Part shown: piece by piece, positions 33,721 through 46,504 of the stretch
Numbering within the stretch: position 1 is the stretch's first letter
Layout of the letters: the number at the start of each line of letters is the position of its first letter
Assembly (NCBI GenBank): GCA_029204225.1
Contig: CM055107.1
Span: 42,900,007-42,964,006, forward strand
Source of the DNA: Diphasiastrum complanatum
Lineage: Eukaryota > Streptophyta > Lycopodiopsida > Lycopodiales > Lycopodiaceae
Length of the DNA: 64,000 nt
Reading direction: 5' to 3'
Program-made: the position numbers and the translations under genes
Notes under the pieces: generated by a model
What the model was told of the DNA's origin: nothing
Databases searched by the model: none
What the model saw: the letters and a program-made list of their open reading frames with translations, nothing else

Positions 33721-35707
33721 GTATGTCCCATATAGGTAGCTCTTTTTCTTCATCATCCAACGAAGATAGACTCATTGACAAGTTGAATGGTTCTAACTTC
33801 TAAATCTGGAAGTTAAAACTTCAAATGAAGTTGATAGAAGAGATCTTTGGGATGTAGTAGAAGGTGCTGACCTGAAACCATAAGATGGTGATAAAGCAAA
33901 GGCATGTAAGATCAAAGATCAGAAGGCCTTAGCATGTATCACACTCAATCTGGCCAACTCCCAAATATCCATGTTACCAAATGCAAAACTCTAAGCATGC
34001 ATTAGATTTGCTATCAAATCTCTACGAGACTCATGATGTAACCACTAGATTACAACTTAGAAAGAAGTTCTTTACTCTTAGCATGTCTGATTCTACTGCC
34101 ATTTCTTCTCACATCAACAACTTTAAGTCTTTATTGGATCAACTATAGGATGTTCTATTCAAGATGATGATGCCGTCAGGCCCTTGCTTTCTTCGCTTAC
34201 AAAGTCATATGAGCACTTTGTGGTGATGATCTCCACACAACCCAACCTCACTCTTCAAAAGGTGATTGGTCACCTACTTCAAGAAGAAATGTGGAGAAAG
34301 ACTAGCAGCCTGTCTATCAAAGACAAATCCATGGCTCTATACACCAAGAAGAAAGACTACTCCAAGGGCAAGAATCAAGTGCAGCAGCCCCTACTCACAA
34401 CATTAGATAGATTTTTCAATATTTTGACACTCGAGAAGGCACTTTTGCAAAGACAACAGAAGCCTCATACTCAAGGTGAGAATAGTGGATCATGAAAGAA
34501 GCTTTTCTGCAAATATTGCAAGAGAGCCAATCACAACATCAAGGAGTGTCGTATCCGGATCTACAACGAGGCGAAGAAGCAACAACAGCAGCAGCCAAGC
34601 TCCTCCAACACGACGGAATTCAAGGAGCAAGATACACATTTGTTAATAGCTTACAACAACAACAACGAAGACTATGATAGCTGGTACCTAGACAGTGGTG
34701 CTACCCAATACATGACCTCTCGCAAGGAATGGCTTACCAAGTATGCAACTTACAACAGAGATCAATTCATCTACCTCGGAGATTCAAGCACCATACACGT
34801 GGAAGGCAAAGGGATAACGATCTATCTATTTGTGTTCCCAATGTCCTTCACGTTTTTCAGTTATCAAAGAACCTGTTATTAGTCTCTAAGATAACTGATG
34901 AGGGCTACATTGTTACTTTCTCATCTGCGTAGTGTACAATATTCGAGGAAGATAGTACTCTGACTACATGCACTAGAGTCGAAAATCTTTACGTACTCTC
35001 TAATTCAGTTGCATTAGCTAGTATCTCTCATGAAAATGTAAACGATAATGCTATTCTGTGGCATAGTCGATTTGGACATGTGAATACAAGATCACTTTTT
35101 TATATGCATTGTAATAACTTAGTTGATGGATTGTAATTACCTTTTTCATTAGATAGGAAATATTTTGTTTGTGAATCATGTGTCTATGGCAAACACTCTA
35201 GAAGCAAGTTTCCCAAATTTCATTCCATTATAACAAAGCATGTATTGGATCTTATACATAGCGATCTTTGTGGTCTAATGCCAAATTGGGGAGAAATAGT
35301 CCCTACCAAAAAATCTACCTCCAGTATCTGTTTTTATCTAGCAGGGGGACCGAGGCAGAGTACATTGCAAAATCAAGCTTCAAAAGAAGCTGTATGGATT
35401 AGGTTTTTACTTCACGACTTACATCACACTCAGTTCAATGCTACCACCATTCTGTGTTACAACTTGGGCTGTATTTCACTGTCATTGAATCCTAGATTTC
35501 ATGGCAAATCCAAGCACATAGAAATCTAGTATCATTTCATTCGAGAGAAAGTTTTCTCAGGGCAAGTGATCCTTCAATACTGCTCCACAACAGAAATGGT
35601 CGCAAACATTTTCACCAAAGCGCTTCCCAAGATCAAGCATCAGAAGTTTTTCAACATGCTGAACTTGACGAAGATACCAAGGCACCAATCATGACCTTAA
35701 GGAGGAC
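33721..35707 (+). pseudogene. Copia gag-protease joined to RNase H, internal deletion
   Basis: Gag starts near 33721 (MSHIGSSFSSSSNEDRLIDK, then LNGSNF and a stop), with LYETHDVTTRLQLRKKFFTL near 34020 and YEHFVVMISTQPNLTLQKVI near 34210. A zinc knuckle KLFCKYCKRANHNIKEC lies near 34500-34550, a protease SWYLDSGATQYMTSRKEW near 34678-34730, and GAG-pre-integrase ILWHSRFGHVNTRS and CESCVYGKHSRSKFPKF near 35050-35220. IHSDLCGLMPN begins integrase, but at about 35290 the sequence jumps to RNase H (KKSTSSICFYLAGGP, SKEAVWIRFLLHDL, NPRFHGKSKHIEI). Integrase core and reverse transcriptase are deleted. The tail ends in a polypurine tract AAGGAGGAC. Confidence 0.85.
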
Positions 35708-35804
35708 TGTTGGAAATTAAGCCCACAATTGTCTCCTTGGTGAATGACTAATTTCTATTTCATGATTCTTCCTGCACGTTTATTGATCATTGATCTAGGG
35801 TCAT
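35708..35804 (+). repeat. Truncated copia 3' LTR
   Basis: TGTTGGAAATTAAGCCCACA, matching the solo LTR at 31209 as far as GATCTAGGGTCA, then diverging. Confidence 0.72.
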
Positions 35805-35876
35805 CGAGAATTATTCCCTCATGTTAATTTCAATAAAGCTCTATAACTCAACAAAAATGTTTCATGAAATTTGTAA

Positions 35877-36345
35877 AGACCACTAGGGACAACCCCTAAG
35901 ATGAGGATAAGAAAACACAAGAGAGACTATGGAGCAAAACCACCCAACAAATCCTAGATCCCTCCTGGAGAATCCTCCTGGATTTATCCCCAAGCCATGT
36001 AATAGCAAGAGGAGAAGAGCTCTATAGGTAACCTAGACCAAAGTCTTCAATGGGATAAATTTTACCTCAATATATAGAGAGTAGGATTCTGTGCATGACC
36101 CCATGCAATCCCTATATAGGTCAACTATAATAAAATCACAACTCTTCATGCATTCCTCCTGCCTATAATCGTCACATGTACATGCACTACTCTATATGTC
36201 TCAATTAGAGTGTCTGGGTCCTCTTAAGGTCATTAGTCACCAACAGGCCTCAACATGGAAAGCGTGACCAATAATCTCGAACACTAGAGGGCCGGTCTAC
36301 CATATTTGGACTATTCCATGTCCTTAGCTGAATATGGCCGTAACA
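35877..36345 (-). repeat. LTR, minus strand, related to 9799-10315
   Basis: Shares several blocks with the LTR at 9799-10315 and on the minus strand begins TGTTACGGCCATATTC. The PBS side is degenerate (AAAGACCACTAGGGA against GATACCACTATAAGGGA). No coding interior is attached. Confidence 0.55.
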
Positions 36346-36985
36346 AAATTGATCAAAAAAGACATAAAATAGTCTTTCAATTTGATTAATGGTTTATAAT
36401 CGATCAAGTTGATGAGGGTATCTCTTGTTGATAAAATTTACATTTGAAAAATAACTAAATCATTTTATCATTTAGTCAAAGTACAATGCATTTCTATTGG
36501 TTAATTATTGAGTAGTTTCATGTAGACCATTGATGTAATAGGTGGCTAAGATTATCATGTGGCAAATGGAAACCAAATTCAGAAGGTTGCAAGTTGGGCC
36601 TACAAGACTCTATAAATAAACAAGAATGATGTGGCATTGTACCACAAAGGCGTTGCCATTTCATAAATTGAGAATAATTAGTTTGTACAATGTATTTATA
36701 TTTTGATTTTGAAATATGTGCATGATCTTCATAAGTTTGTATTGTATAATTAAAATTTTGATATTAGTTTGTTGGTAGTTTTCAATAGACATTTAAAAGT
36801 TACAACAAATTGATAAGATTTGTTGATGATTGTATCTTTTTTGTTCAACATGGTTGTAGTGATTTTGTTTGAGAGGATTTGTTCGTAATGTAAGATTTCT
36901 TGCTCATTGAAATTGTTCAATGGATACATTATTGTGTTTCTTGATTGGTTTGATACTTGATGATGTTCGTTTGTTCTTATGTACT
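36346..36985. other. No recognisable gene
   Basis: AT-rich sequence with no conserved frame on either strand. Confidence 0.5.
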
Positions 36986-37265
36986 CTCTCAAGTAATAAA
37001 TGATGTTGTTGGTTGATACTTGTGATTCTTGTTGGAGTTGTTTAAACTTATTAACAATCGACAGTTGCTTAAACTTCTTAACAATCGACAGTTGTGGCAA
37101 GTAGTGAAATTGTTGTTGTTTGATACTTGTGATTCTTTGTTGGAGTTGTTTAAACTTGTTAACAATCAATAGTTGTTTAAACTTGTTAATAATCGACAGT
37201 TGTTTTTTCGACAATTGTTTAAACTTGTTAACAATCGATAGTTGTGGCAAGTAGTGAAATTGAGT
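36986..37265 (-). repeat. Minisatellite with TTGTTAACAATCGA core
   Basis: Units of about 31-33 bp (GTTGTTTAAACTTGTTAACA plus ATCGAYAGTTG) repeat six times, with a larger duplicated block (GATACTTGTGATTCT...). The minus-strand ORF here (37250-36750) is built from repeats of QLSIVNKFKQL and is probably a by-product. Confidence 0.75.
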
Positions 37266-37269
37266 AATT

Positions 37270-39590
37270 GGTTAGTATAGATTTTGTCCAATCATTTCCC
37301 TTCGTCCATCTGTATGTATCGCTTCTTTTTTTTTTTTTTGTTGTTGTTCGATGAGATATGTGCTTCTATCGTGATTGTTTGGTCTTTCAACGTTGTCGAC
37401 CATATTCATTTGTATAATACTGATTTTCATTGTTTCAATTGGATTGACACATGTCACAATTTCTTGAAGTCTTGTTTTTGAATCAGTGACAATGATATAC
37501 TACTACTTTGTAGTTCATGCATTGGGAAAACCAAAACAAACAAAAGGTATCACATTGTATTGGGATTGATTGTCATTGTTGTTAAGAAGATTGAAGTATG
37601 TATCAAAAGTTGTGATTTGCATGTATTCAATTTTGAAAATTGGATCATTATTGTAGTGTTCTATCCAAATCATGGCATCATGGTCATTTTCTCTTAAACT
37701 TACAAAAAGCCATTGCGTGACATTTGATCAAAGCTTGTTCGTTGGAATGTGACGATTCAATAGAAATGAAAAGACATTTAGAATGTCATAGTTGACTTGA
37801 TGAGTCATAAATAAAATTATGGATCCATATAGTCTCTTCGTCCATAACCTTGTGTACTAATCTTTGCTCATTGTAGATGCAAAACATAAAATTCTATTCT
37901 TGTCAAGCTAAGAAGAAGTAACAAAATGCTAAAAATTGAAGTGACCATAACAATAACCTTGTCTATTTTGGTATCTACTTTGATCTACTAGAACTAATTG
38001 ATATTGTCTCTTCTATTTCGATATCGTCTTTAATCTATCAAAACCAACAATCATGCCACTAGCATTTGTGCAAAATTTTTCTTTCACATTCACCTGCATA
38101 ATATACAATTGGTGTTCCTAGTTCCAAAATTGAATCAACCCACGTATCCTTTAGAATGACTTCAATTGAAGACCCATCCAATTTGACAACCTTTGCTTGT
38201 AAACTTCCAACTTTTGTAGCGGTTGTTTCTTTTTTCAGAGGCAACATTATGTTGAGTTTTCTTTGTTTACAAAGTTCAAAATTTTTCATATAGAGCACGA
38301 GATCTCGTATAAACTTTGATTGATTCCAATCAATGTTCCTTCAACCTGAAAGTTCAATCCAGACATTAATGTTACTAGAAAATTAATTTTTTTTAAAAAA
38401 AATCATCTCATTGCCAATTGCCTTTGTCCTAGCATATGCTTCGAAGACTTTTTCCAATTTTTTAGTGATCGGTCCTTTTGAAACTTCGCAAATGACTGTT
38501 TGGTCTAACAACCTGCACAATTGTGGTGGACTTGGCCTTTTCCAAATGCCCAAATATTTAAAGCAATAAATTGTTTTTCCTTCTCACGAAATGCATCAAC
38601 AATCTTTGTGTAATCAACTCTACGAGATGACCAAAACATTATCCGAGAGAAAAAAAAACAAAATACATGGTTCTTTGTTATGAAGTGTATGTGAGATATT
38701 TGAAATAGCACTCTAGTAAAGTATCAAAACATGATTACACCAATTTTATTTTTCTTGTCAGATCCAACTGCAACGATTAGTATGTCCCGATTTGAATAAC
38801 GTGGTCCAACTTCAATCACGATAATAGCTAATGTTGCTAGCAATGTGGGCTTGTTTCTTCCAAGATTTTGTTGTATGATTTTTTTCACAATTTTCATATA
38901 ACTTTTGAAGACTAATCTCGAGAAAAACTTTCAAACAAGTGCTGAATTGTGGTAGTTTTGTAATTGTGGTAGATGGTTGTAAATGAGAGTGTAATTTGAG
39001 CTTCCTCATTCACCCTTTGAATTTTTCTCAACCACCGCAAAATCTCTAATTAAAATACAATAAAAAATTTCCAAGTATGTACTTGTGAAAATGATTTTCA
39101 TCAATAAAGAGTGTGATTGTGCTGTCACCGCTTTTGTTAGTCAAATCATATTTTAAATATTTTTCGTATGTAGTTGTATTGTTCCAATTCCCATATTTTG
39201 TCCAAATTTGACCCACAAATAAACCACCTCTAGTATTGGGATGTCATATAGTGTTGGACCAGTTTCTTTTCTTATTTATTCACTATTGTCAATTGTTTGG
39301 AAGGAGGCTTTAGATTGTACCAAACTCAGCTTGTTACTTTCATCACACCTTTTTTAAAACTTATTCTTGGGCTTTGAACTTATTGAGGAAGAAAACCTTT
39401 TCAAGTTTTTTCGAATTGTGGTATTAAAAGATTTCTTGTTGTCACTTACCAGATCAATGTCATCATTCAAATTTACAAAACAATTTTAGCACAAGTAATC
39501 AAAAATAACAATCACAATCTATATTTTTGAAAAATTACATTTCAAAATTCATAATCTATATTAAGGAGTCTCCTAAATAATCAAGGTTAC
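37270..39590 (-). other. Possible decayed ORFs of unknown family
   Basis: Minus-strand stretches look protein-like but are broken: RGGLFVGQIWTKYGNWNNTT near 39190, SGDSTITLFIDENHFHKYIL near 39090, RYSNRDILIVAVGSDKKNKI near 38750, and KVGSLQAKVVKLDGSSIEVI near 38160 (within the 79-codon ORF 38298-38059). I cannot name a family. They may belong to one decayed gene or a transposon. Confidence 0.3.
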
Positions 39591-39599
39591 TTTCTAAGG

Positions 39600-39810
39600 T
39601 ATTTTAGTATTCAGGAGTATTTACAATTAGTATTCACGATCAATATTCACGATTCGTATTCACAATATTCACAATCAATATCTCATAATATTCTGTTCAG
39701 TATTCATAATTTTAAATCAATATTTACGATCGGTATTCACAATGTTCACAATATTCACTATCAGTATTCACAATATTCATGATCAATATCTCAAAATATT
39801 TGTTTCTTAG
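39600..39810. repeat. AT-rich ATTCACAAT repeat tract
   Basis: Irregular repetition of GTATTCACAATATTCA and ATCAATATCTCA-type words over about 200 bp. Confidence 0.6.
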
Positions 39811-40377
39811 TATTTGATGTTTCAGGTTTCAAACCATCAATTAAGTAGTCTTCATCAGGACGCATATATGAAAAGTCGACCATTTCTTTATCCAATATGG
39901 AAGACATTTTCTATATGTCCTACAACAGAAAACACAATCACAAATTTATAATTAGATAATGATCAACTATTATTAATGAAAAATTATTGATCTGTTTTAT
40001 GTTTCACAAAAAGCGTAATAAGCACAATTGTCAACCTCAAGGAAAACAAAACAAAATACAATACATGAGCTTCGAACATATTTGATACTTTGCTAATGAG
40101 ACAATCAAGCTATGGGAAGATGGATGAAATAAGAAGTTAAACATACACAAATTTCTTCAATGTAAACTTTCGATGAAAAAGTAGGCTTTTGTGGTAATCA
40201 ATCGTTTTGCCCATCTACTGCGCAATCTACACACAGAATTTTCAAAATAAAAAATCTTGTGATATCATGTCCTTATATATATATATTTTTATGTTAATCA
40301 ACTTTTGTATGGGAAGCCATGGCTACAACTCATTGGGCATCAAATCAAGCGATAGATTTAGTGTCAATTTTGGTCAA

Positions 40378-40445
40378 GGGAGTTGGCTCAATTGGTTAAC
40401 GCTTGACATCCAAAGTTTCTTTGGTCTCAAGTTCGAGCCTTCCAT
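40378..40445 (+). repeat. tRNA-derived SINE-like unit
   Basis: TGGCTCAATTGG at 40384-40395 fits the pol III A box and GTTCGAGCC at 40431-40439 fits the B box, 35 bp apart, as in a tRNA head. A full tRNA cloverleaf is not convincing, so a SINE head is more likely. The 3' end was not defined. Nothing else is seen from 39811 to 41830. Confidence 0.42.
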
Positions 40446-41826
40446 TGGAAACCAAGAAGCATTACGCCCACAAGAATCCTAACAACCGAAAAAGGTTTAC
40501 GTTGTTTATGCTAGGTAAAGACCCAATATGCCAATCACATTCCTAGGTGAGATTTTGTACCACAAGCAATGAAAAACTGATCTTTCAAAAGGAAAATCCT
40601 CAGAAGTTTGTGCACTTCATTTTGGATGTGAATTATTTCAAAATCTTAAATGGACTAATTCTAAAACCTCATGATACTTGAATATTATCCAACTTTTTCA
40701 GTTTTCAAATATAGTGGCCCTTGAAAACTGAACATTGTATCTTGTATTTACAAGGTAACTACTACGAGCATATATCATAACTCTTTGTTATACCTTGGAA
40801 TGTTAAATGACACTACTAGACTTGGCCCTTGTTTCAACTTTCATGGTGTTGCTAGTTTGGTACTGATTGTTTAAATTGGGAGTTATTAGCTCTCAATTTC
40901 ATGAAGGTGAATTCAAAGCTTCAACTACTGCTAGGTGGAGCATATGCATGTTCGATAAACAAGCAGAGGATGACTACAAGCAAACCTCTTGTACCTGTGG
41001 TCCAAAGAGTTGGCAACAGTTGAGAATGGAAGCGACATCTTTCTTAAAAAATTGATTTCATAAAAAATTCACTGAAAGTTGACTCTCAAGAAATCGCCAA
41101 CTTTTTTAAATGCAGGAAATTTTAGGTTTGTCATTTTTACATGGAGGAAATTTGTGTGTAGTAAAGTAGGTAAATCCTTGTAATTGGGTTACCTAGGTTT
41201 ATTGAGTCAATAAGATAAACTTTTAATGTACATGTATAATGTTTTGCCGGCCAAAAAATCGAGATGTAGGATCTAGAAGACAAAAATATTAAAAAAAATC
41301 GACAACTTAAAAAAAAAAAGCAAGAAATTAGAGGGAAAAATGAGGTTTCCCAAACACTGCAAGGCTTCTACCTTAAAAATGACAAAAAGACTCTTGCACC
41401 TCAAAAATAGACAAAACCTTTGTCCCTAAAATCGACAAAGCTTTGCCTCCTAATAACAGGCACAAAATAAGAACATTTTAGAAATAGGCTTCAGAATCAT
41501 ACCCCCTCAACCAAATAGAGCATATCATGTTAGAACTTAAATCCTAGCTTTAATAACTTGGAGCACCATAACAAATTCTTTAATGCCTCGTTAAATGCCC
41601 TTGGTGGGAGTTTCAACAAATAAAAACTTCCTTCCTTCTATGAAAGATTCTCTCTTTCATTAATCTCTTTTTGCAATCTCTAAACTCATTGCATCAAAAG
41701 CGTTAAGGACGAGATTCTCATTGTCCATTGTCTTATCTTCCTCAATATCAAACTCCTCTTCCTTCGATTCATCACCATCACCTTTATGGACTTGAGGTTT
41801 CACTAAGTTGCTGAACACCCCACCAA

Positions 41827-41830
<4 letters not shown>

Positions 41831-41880
<50 letters not shown>
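41831..41880 (+). repeat. (CT)25 microsatellite
   Basis: Pure CT repeat. A minus-strand ORF through it (41977-41660) contains Arg-Glu repeats and an acidic tail but no known domain. Confidence 0.95.
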
Positions 41881-41883
<3 letters not shown>

Positions 41884-41956
41884 GAAATTTCAAGCAACTA
41901 ATCATTGATTGATCACTACAATGATGCACGACGGTGTTCAAGGATGGCAAACGATT

Positions 41957-42440
41957 AGCGATGTTCAAGCATGGCAAAGCATAGTTTCTACTATCAGATT
42001 TTAGAATTGAAGGCCGATGCCACTGAAATTAAGCTCAGTGCTCTTCTAACCGACTTTTCTTCTAAGCTCTGCATCTCTTCCTAAAAAAGGTACAAGTTTT
42101 ACTGACCACATACTTTAGTTAGCAAATAAAAGAGAGGAAATACTCTTTTCCATTTTCTATTTTTTTTGAGGATTTATATTCATGCCAATTAAAGAGAGCG
42201 ATGTTCAAGCATGGCTCAGCATAGTTCTTGTTATCAGCTTCAAAAGTAAAGGCAAATGCAACTGCAACTGAAATTCAGTTCCATTTGCTTCTGCTTGAGT
42301 CTTTCTAAGTTTTTCATCTCTTCCTAAAAACAGTTCCGTTAAACACACAAGTTTTATTGCGTGTTAGCAAATAGCAGATAGGAAATACTCTTTTCCATTT
42401 TCTATTTTCCTAATGATTTATATTCATGCCAACTAAAGTC
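41957..42440 (+). repeat. 242-bp tandem duplication
   Basis: AGCGATGTTCAAGCATGGC begins both units (41957 and 42199), and GGAAATACTCTTTTCCATTT ends both (about 42138 and 42380). The copies have diverged. Confidence 0.75.
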
Positions 42441-42789
42441 TATTTTATCGTTCTTGAATCACATACATTGATACAACTTCAAAAAAGAAAGAATGAATTC
42501 ACCACATACTGTCAAACTAAATATCCAACGCAATTTCTGTCCATTACAACTGGCTTTCAGATGACGCATGGTAGTTATCAACTCACCAATACTCTCTAGA
42601 AAATTGGCAACACAATCTCCTCTCCACTGATATCAGCAATAGTTTTGTGGACAACTTTGTTGCTGATGGTGATGCAGATGTGGCATATGTGCAGCAACAT
42701 GAACATCCTTATCACTTTCTTTCAACATCGTTGGATCGATATGCTGCAACGGGACTCTTTGCTCACTCAAAAGCTTCAAATACCACTTC

Positions 42790-43016
42790 AAAGATTTGAA
42801 GCGCACAAACACCACATTCGCATGTATATACATGTTTCTTTTGCTTTTGCTTTTCAAAATGAAATTTATCCATTATGCATAATAAGCACTAGTCATGCAC
42901 AAGATTTGAAGCCTATAAACACCACATTCTCATTTATATATCTTTTCTTTTTCTTTTGCTTTTGCTTTTGGGAATGAAATCTATCCATTCATGAATAGTA
43001 AGGCACCATTCATGCA
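42790..43016 (+). repeat. About 110-bp tandem duplication
   Basis: AAGATTTGAAGC...AAACACCACATTC...GAAATYTATCCATT occurs twice, with TTTTGCTTTTGC runs in each. Confidence 0.7.
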
Positions 43017-43114
43017 TAAAAGCATCACATTTATAAATGCATGCTACTTTAGCCATCAACAAAGGTTTGGGCCTTAAAAGTTTGGGCCACCACAACAAGT
43101 CAGCCTTTATTGTA

Positions 43115-43335
43115 ACTCCACCTACACCCTCTCAGCACGCCCTCCCCGTGCACTCTCCCTATGCCCTCCCTGCACCCTCTCACTTCTGCACCTTCCTGCG
43201 GCCTCCCTATTCGCCCGCCCTTTCGCTCGCCATCATGCACGGCCTTCTTGCGCCCCCTCCATATGCCCCCCCCATGTGCCCCCCCCTACACTCTCCCAGC
43301 GCGCCCTCCCGACATGGACTTCCCGAGTGCCCTCC

Positions 43336-43425
<90 letters not shown>

Positions 43426-43490
43426 TAGGTAGGTAGTGTGACTCAGGGTAAGTAGGTAGTGTGACATAGGTTAGGTAGGTAGTGTGACAC
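43115..43490 (+). repeat. C-rich tract, (GA)41 and GTAGGTAGTGTGAC repeats
   Basis: 43115-43335 is pyrimidine-rich (repeated GCCCTCCC), 43339-43420 is pure AG, and 43423-43490 holds three copies of GTAGGTAGTGTGAC. A single sharp switch from C-rich to purine-rich on one strand. Confidence 0.85.
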
Positions 43491-46400
43491 AGTATGGGGG
43501 AATTCTCTCTCTAAAATAGTTTTAATATATAGAATATCAGATATTTTCATGGGTATATTTATATTTTAATAAATTGAATAGATTTTTTTTAAAATTTAGT
43601 ACTAAATGGTTTGAGAGTGAAACATTTGACACAAATATATTAGTGGCCATGCTCATAAATAACATGTTTCTCCACAAAATAAAATAAAAAAGAGCCTAGC
43701 TACTGAAAAACATTTAAAATAAAAAGAAAAAACACGATGATTCTAAGGTCACGAGTAGCCTCGTATCTTACTGGCACGGGAGATTTGGCCCCACCTCAGA
43801 TCGGCTCTCGACACACGTCCCAGGTGCCTCGCTGTTGCTGCCCGCCCAATCTGCCCGCCCTGCATCGGACTCCTCCCTGATCGCTCAACACGTGGCATAT
43901 CTCAGTTGATCCCATAAGCACTTGAGCAAAAACCATCTGCTTGCATACATAATGAAACTGCACATTGCCTCACATGCATGCATGAGCCTGGAGGCGTGTG
44001 TGCTCAGCCCCGGTTCTAGCGCCAGTGGTCCCGCCCCTGGTTTTGGCGCCATGGTCGCCATGATTTTGGGGCGCCGGCGCCAGTGTGGTGGCAGGCGCTG
44101 CTTGGCACAGGCATCACCCTTGCATTGGCGAGACCTCATGCGCACCCCATATGGAGAGATTTTTTGTCCCCTGTCCGGATCCACTCGGATCCACATGTCA
44201 GTTGCTTATTGGTATGGGGCCAAAGTTGTCCCCAGGCTGTCCCCGTGCCAATAAGCTACAACGCATGAGCAACCTTCTCGTGCATGATCAAAAATGAAAG
44301 AGAAAGACAAACATAATGATTCTAAGATCATGAGCATCTTTGTCATGCACGATGAAAAATGAAACTAAAAACTTGTCTAATTTAAAAGGACTAAATGAAA
44401 AAAGGATTTTTTTAATCTCAAACTCACTTTAAAAAAACCTTTGTATGTCATCTTTGAAAGAATAATCACAATAGCTTATTGTTATAGCAGTCAAAGCTAA
44501 GAAAAAAGCTTGGTAGAAGACTTACAAGTTTTCAAAAGTCTAGAGAACTTCCAAAGTTGACCTAAGCAGTTGCAAGTGCACAATTGAAAAGTTTTCCAAA
44601 GTTGACCCAACAAGTTGCAAAGTCCCAATTTTAACACCTCTCAATTTGAACTTTAAATCTTTTATGTAACCTCTTGATTTGAATCTTTCATATGTATGAA
44701 GAAAAACCCTGGTGCATTTATTCATAGAAAAAACATTGATGAAAAAGATATATACACCCCGAAGGGGAAGTTTAAGCAAATGTACGCTCAAACAAGAGCA
44801 AAGAATACCATACATTCATATGTATGGTATCCTTTTTAAGATTGACATATGTTGGATGCATATAGTATTCATTGTAAGATCGGATGGTATGGTATCCTTT
44901 AGAAGATTGACATACATTGCATGTATATGGTACGATCTAATGGTTCTTAGGGCTATGCATATGGTTTTTATATTTTGATATATATGTTGATCACAAGACT
45001 ACTTTCATAGGTGTCGAAGTGAAATAAAATTTTAATGTTTGAAAGATTTATTGTCCACTTTTTTTTTTTTTTTTTTGGGTATGAGCGCATGTCCCTTCTT
45101 ATACGTCAATTTGTTTAAGCTTTGTTGGTGTTGGCATATCATGATAAGCAAGGAATGTTTGTATGTTCTTATGAGTATGCTATTCTTGTTTTTTGGTACA
45201 TAGCTACACATGTGTAACTGTATAGACATGATAGAAATTGAAATTTTCGAATTATAAAACCCATAATGTATACTTGAATTGCCACCACATAGACTACACA
45301 GTTTGGTACTTGCATTATCACATAGACTATAGAATTTGTTTTACATGAGAAAGTTGAATGGTTGTGAATGATTTATGGCACATGTTATGGAGTCCAATTT
45401 GAACTTTTCAACCTATCAAACATGTAATGTATCTCACAAAATTATGATTCAATATCTTGAAAGTGGATATTTTTTATGACAATGATGGTTTGATACTTGA
45501 ATTGCGACGTCATACTTTAGGAGGAATGAGGCTTGATGAGATCATGTAGTTTAACATATTTGAAAAGGTAATGGCTTAGAATCCTTTTGAGGGATGGTCC
45601 ATGTTTTTTTAGAGAAAAATTCTTCCTCAAAAGAAGGGAGCAATTCTTGATGAGAGTGTCATCAATGCCCAATGTATCATTCTTATAAAATTGAAACAAA
45701 TGGTTAAACTAAGGATAAGTCTCTTAATTTTACAAAAGTAAGCACATAGTCTACTATTGATTAGATTACAAAGGAACTTATAGTTTATACTAAAGAGCGT
45801 GTGTGGATCCAAATTTAAACACCACATTCGATCTGATTCTGAATCCATTCTAGGTCCAAATAAGAAATTCTCATCAAGATATCTTCTTAACCTGCAAGTA
45901 ATTGTAAACAGTTCTCATTAATATGCATGGCTTTTACTAACTATAATATATAAAAAATCAATGTCTCTACATTTTCTAATTGTTTTCTTAATTAGTTCAC
46001 AAATTTATAGATAAATTTTTTCCAATTTTAAGTGATTGCGAAATGTGTTTGAAATGAAACTTACGAAATGCAACATCGTATAAAGATGTAATAATTTTGA
46101 AAACAATATATATTGGCCACAAATGTATTGTTTTATAACAAAATGAATTGTGACATATAAATAGTTTATTCATCAACAATTCTGCTAGTCCGAGTTGGTA
46201 GTGACTCTCTTATAGTTTGTGAGAATGTGACTTGATACTAAATTGTGGATTTTCTAGGGATTCATGACATCTAGCCTATGTACATCTAGGTGTTGTAGGG
46301 TGTTCAATCATTGTTGTACCGACTCCTAGGTCATGCTCCATGGCAAACCGCAAAGACAAGTTCGTGCCCTCCACTAGAAGCTGTCAGAATTGGAATATAG

Positions 46401-46500
46401 GGGCAACTTTTGTGGATGTCGAATTCAATCCATCATAACTTGACATATCATATTATTTCCTGAAATCCATCAAAATTCCGTGTTGAAATTCGTGCATTTT
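43491..46500. other. No recognisable gene
   Basis: 43740-44270 is more GC-rich but has no supported coding frame. 44816-44960 has a small duplication (ATGGTATCCTTT..GATTGACATA). A T18 run is at 45059-45076. The ORFs in this stretch have no conserved motifs. Confidence 0.5.
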
Positions 46501-46504
46501 TGTA

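Noticed and set aside
36986-37265. Possible CRISPR-like array
   Set aside because: Repeats are nearly contiguous without unique spacers, and the DNA is plant nuclear.
41660-41977. 105-codon ORF with an acidic tail
   Set aside because: Runs through a CT repeat and shows no known domain.
43740-44270. GC-rich patch as a possible host exon
   Set aside because: Several overlapping ORFs in all frames and no splice-bounded conserved frame.
45059-45076. T18 as a processed pseudogene tail
   Set aside because: No gene-like sequence adjoins it on the expected (minus) strand.
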